Shown here: one piece after another, positions 20,861 through 21,022 of the stretch
Position numbering within the stretch: the first letter of the stretch is position 1
Layout: each line of letters begins with the position of its first letter
Assembly (NCBI GenBank): GCA_910592205.1
Contig: CAJVPJ010000604.1
Coordinates: forward strand, 1 to 21,022
Reading direction: 5' to 3'
DNA from: Paraglomus occultum
Lineage: Eukaryota > Glomeromycota > Glomeromycetes > Paraglomerales > Paraglomeraceae
Length of the DNA stretch: 21,022 nt
Translations under genes and position numbers: made by a program
Notes under the pieces: model-generated
What the model saw: only the letters and a program-made list of their open reading frames with translations
What the model was told of the DNA's origin: nothing
The model's database searches: none

Positions 20861-21022
20861 ATGGCCTCAATTGCCTCTGCAAAGGAATGGTTAAGAAAAA
20901 ATATTGAGGACGGTAATATTCGGTTTTATCCTTTCAAGGACTTTGTTGACTCGGTGTGCATCGGCGGTGGAGGATATGGAGTAGTTTTCAAAGCGGAACT
21001 AAGGACACTCGCTAGGACGGTC
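20861..21022 (+). CDS. Protein kinase, N-terminal 54 residues, runs off the window
   Basis: The first 54 codons are open to the window edge. The protein begins MASIASAKEWLRKNIEDGNI, has an aromatic/charged lead-in (FYPFKDF) and then a nucleotide-binding loop, CIGGGGYGVVFKA, at about 37-49. This is the glycine-rich loop of subdomain I of protein kinases (GxGxxGxV). The catalytic Lys of subdomain II and the rest of the domain lie beyond the edge, so activity cannot be judged. The short leader EWL..I..G.I.FYP.K.F before the loop is the style of the greatly expanded Ser/Thr/Tyr-kinase-like families of arbuscular mycorrhizal fungi. The ATG context (AAACATGGC) is favourable and no upstream in-frame extension is needed. 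Confidence 0.75.
   Translation, partial: MASIASAKEWLRKNIEDGNIRFYPFKDFVDSVCIGGGGYGVVFKAELRTLARTV

Noticed and set aside
1-21022. CRISPR array or bacterial operon
   Set aside because: No repeat-spacer pattern; spliced genes and polyadenylation signals show a eukaryote.

Overview
This is eukaryotic, almost certainly fungal, nuclear DNA. It has short introns with GT..AG ends (65-139 bp where I could fix both ends), AT-rich spacers and three recognisable protein genes. The first residues of a protein kinase at the right edge, and a homeodomain protein with a conserved Trp-Arg-Arg module behind the homeodomain, both look like proteins of early-diverging Mucoromycota-type fungi. The kinase start in particular resembles the large kinase families of arbuscular mycorrhizal fungi (Glomeromycotina). 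That placement is inference from protein style; no rRNA or other marker is present.

Layout. Positions 1-86 hold the end of a pogo/Tigger-like DNA transposon cut by the window edge. A complete 168-bp non-autonomous relative with TA flanks lies at 1606-1773. From 2475 to 6338 (+) I reconstructed an intron-rich gene of about 22 exons for a mitochondrial half-size ABC transporter of the ABCB8 type, about 727 residues, with phase-consistent junctions throughout. A spacer of 1.7 kb (6339-8008) separates it from a convergent two-exon homeodomain transcription factor gene on the minus strand (10393 to 8009, 757 residues). The spacer shows a polyadenylation signal for the first gene and otherwise A/T tracts. 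Upstream of the homeodomain gene is a pyrimidine-rich, TATA-containing promoter region (as read on the minus strand).

From 10.6 to 20.86 kb I see no confident gene. The stretch is unusually rich in simple and short tandem repeats: an 8-mer near 11.7-11.95 kb, a 13/15-mer near 12.8 kb, an 11-mer near 15.5 kb, another 11-mer near 16.03 kb, a homopurine G-rich tract near 17.4 kb and a GGGTAT hexamer near 18.65 kb. Two weak candidates for small genes are described with low confidence (around 18.38 kb on +, and 14.98 to 14.36 kb on -). At 20861 (+) a protein kinase gene begins and runs off the edge.

The three genes do not form an operon or an obvious pathway. They are a mitochondrial membrane transporter, a nuclear regulator and a signalling kinase. 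The most unusual single feature is a likely 3-nt micro-exon in the transporter gene, inferred because it restores the family spacing of the D-loop and splits an outsized intron into two of normal size.
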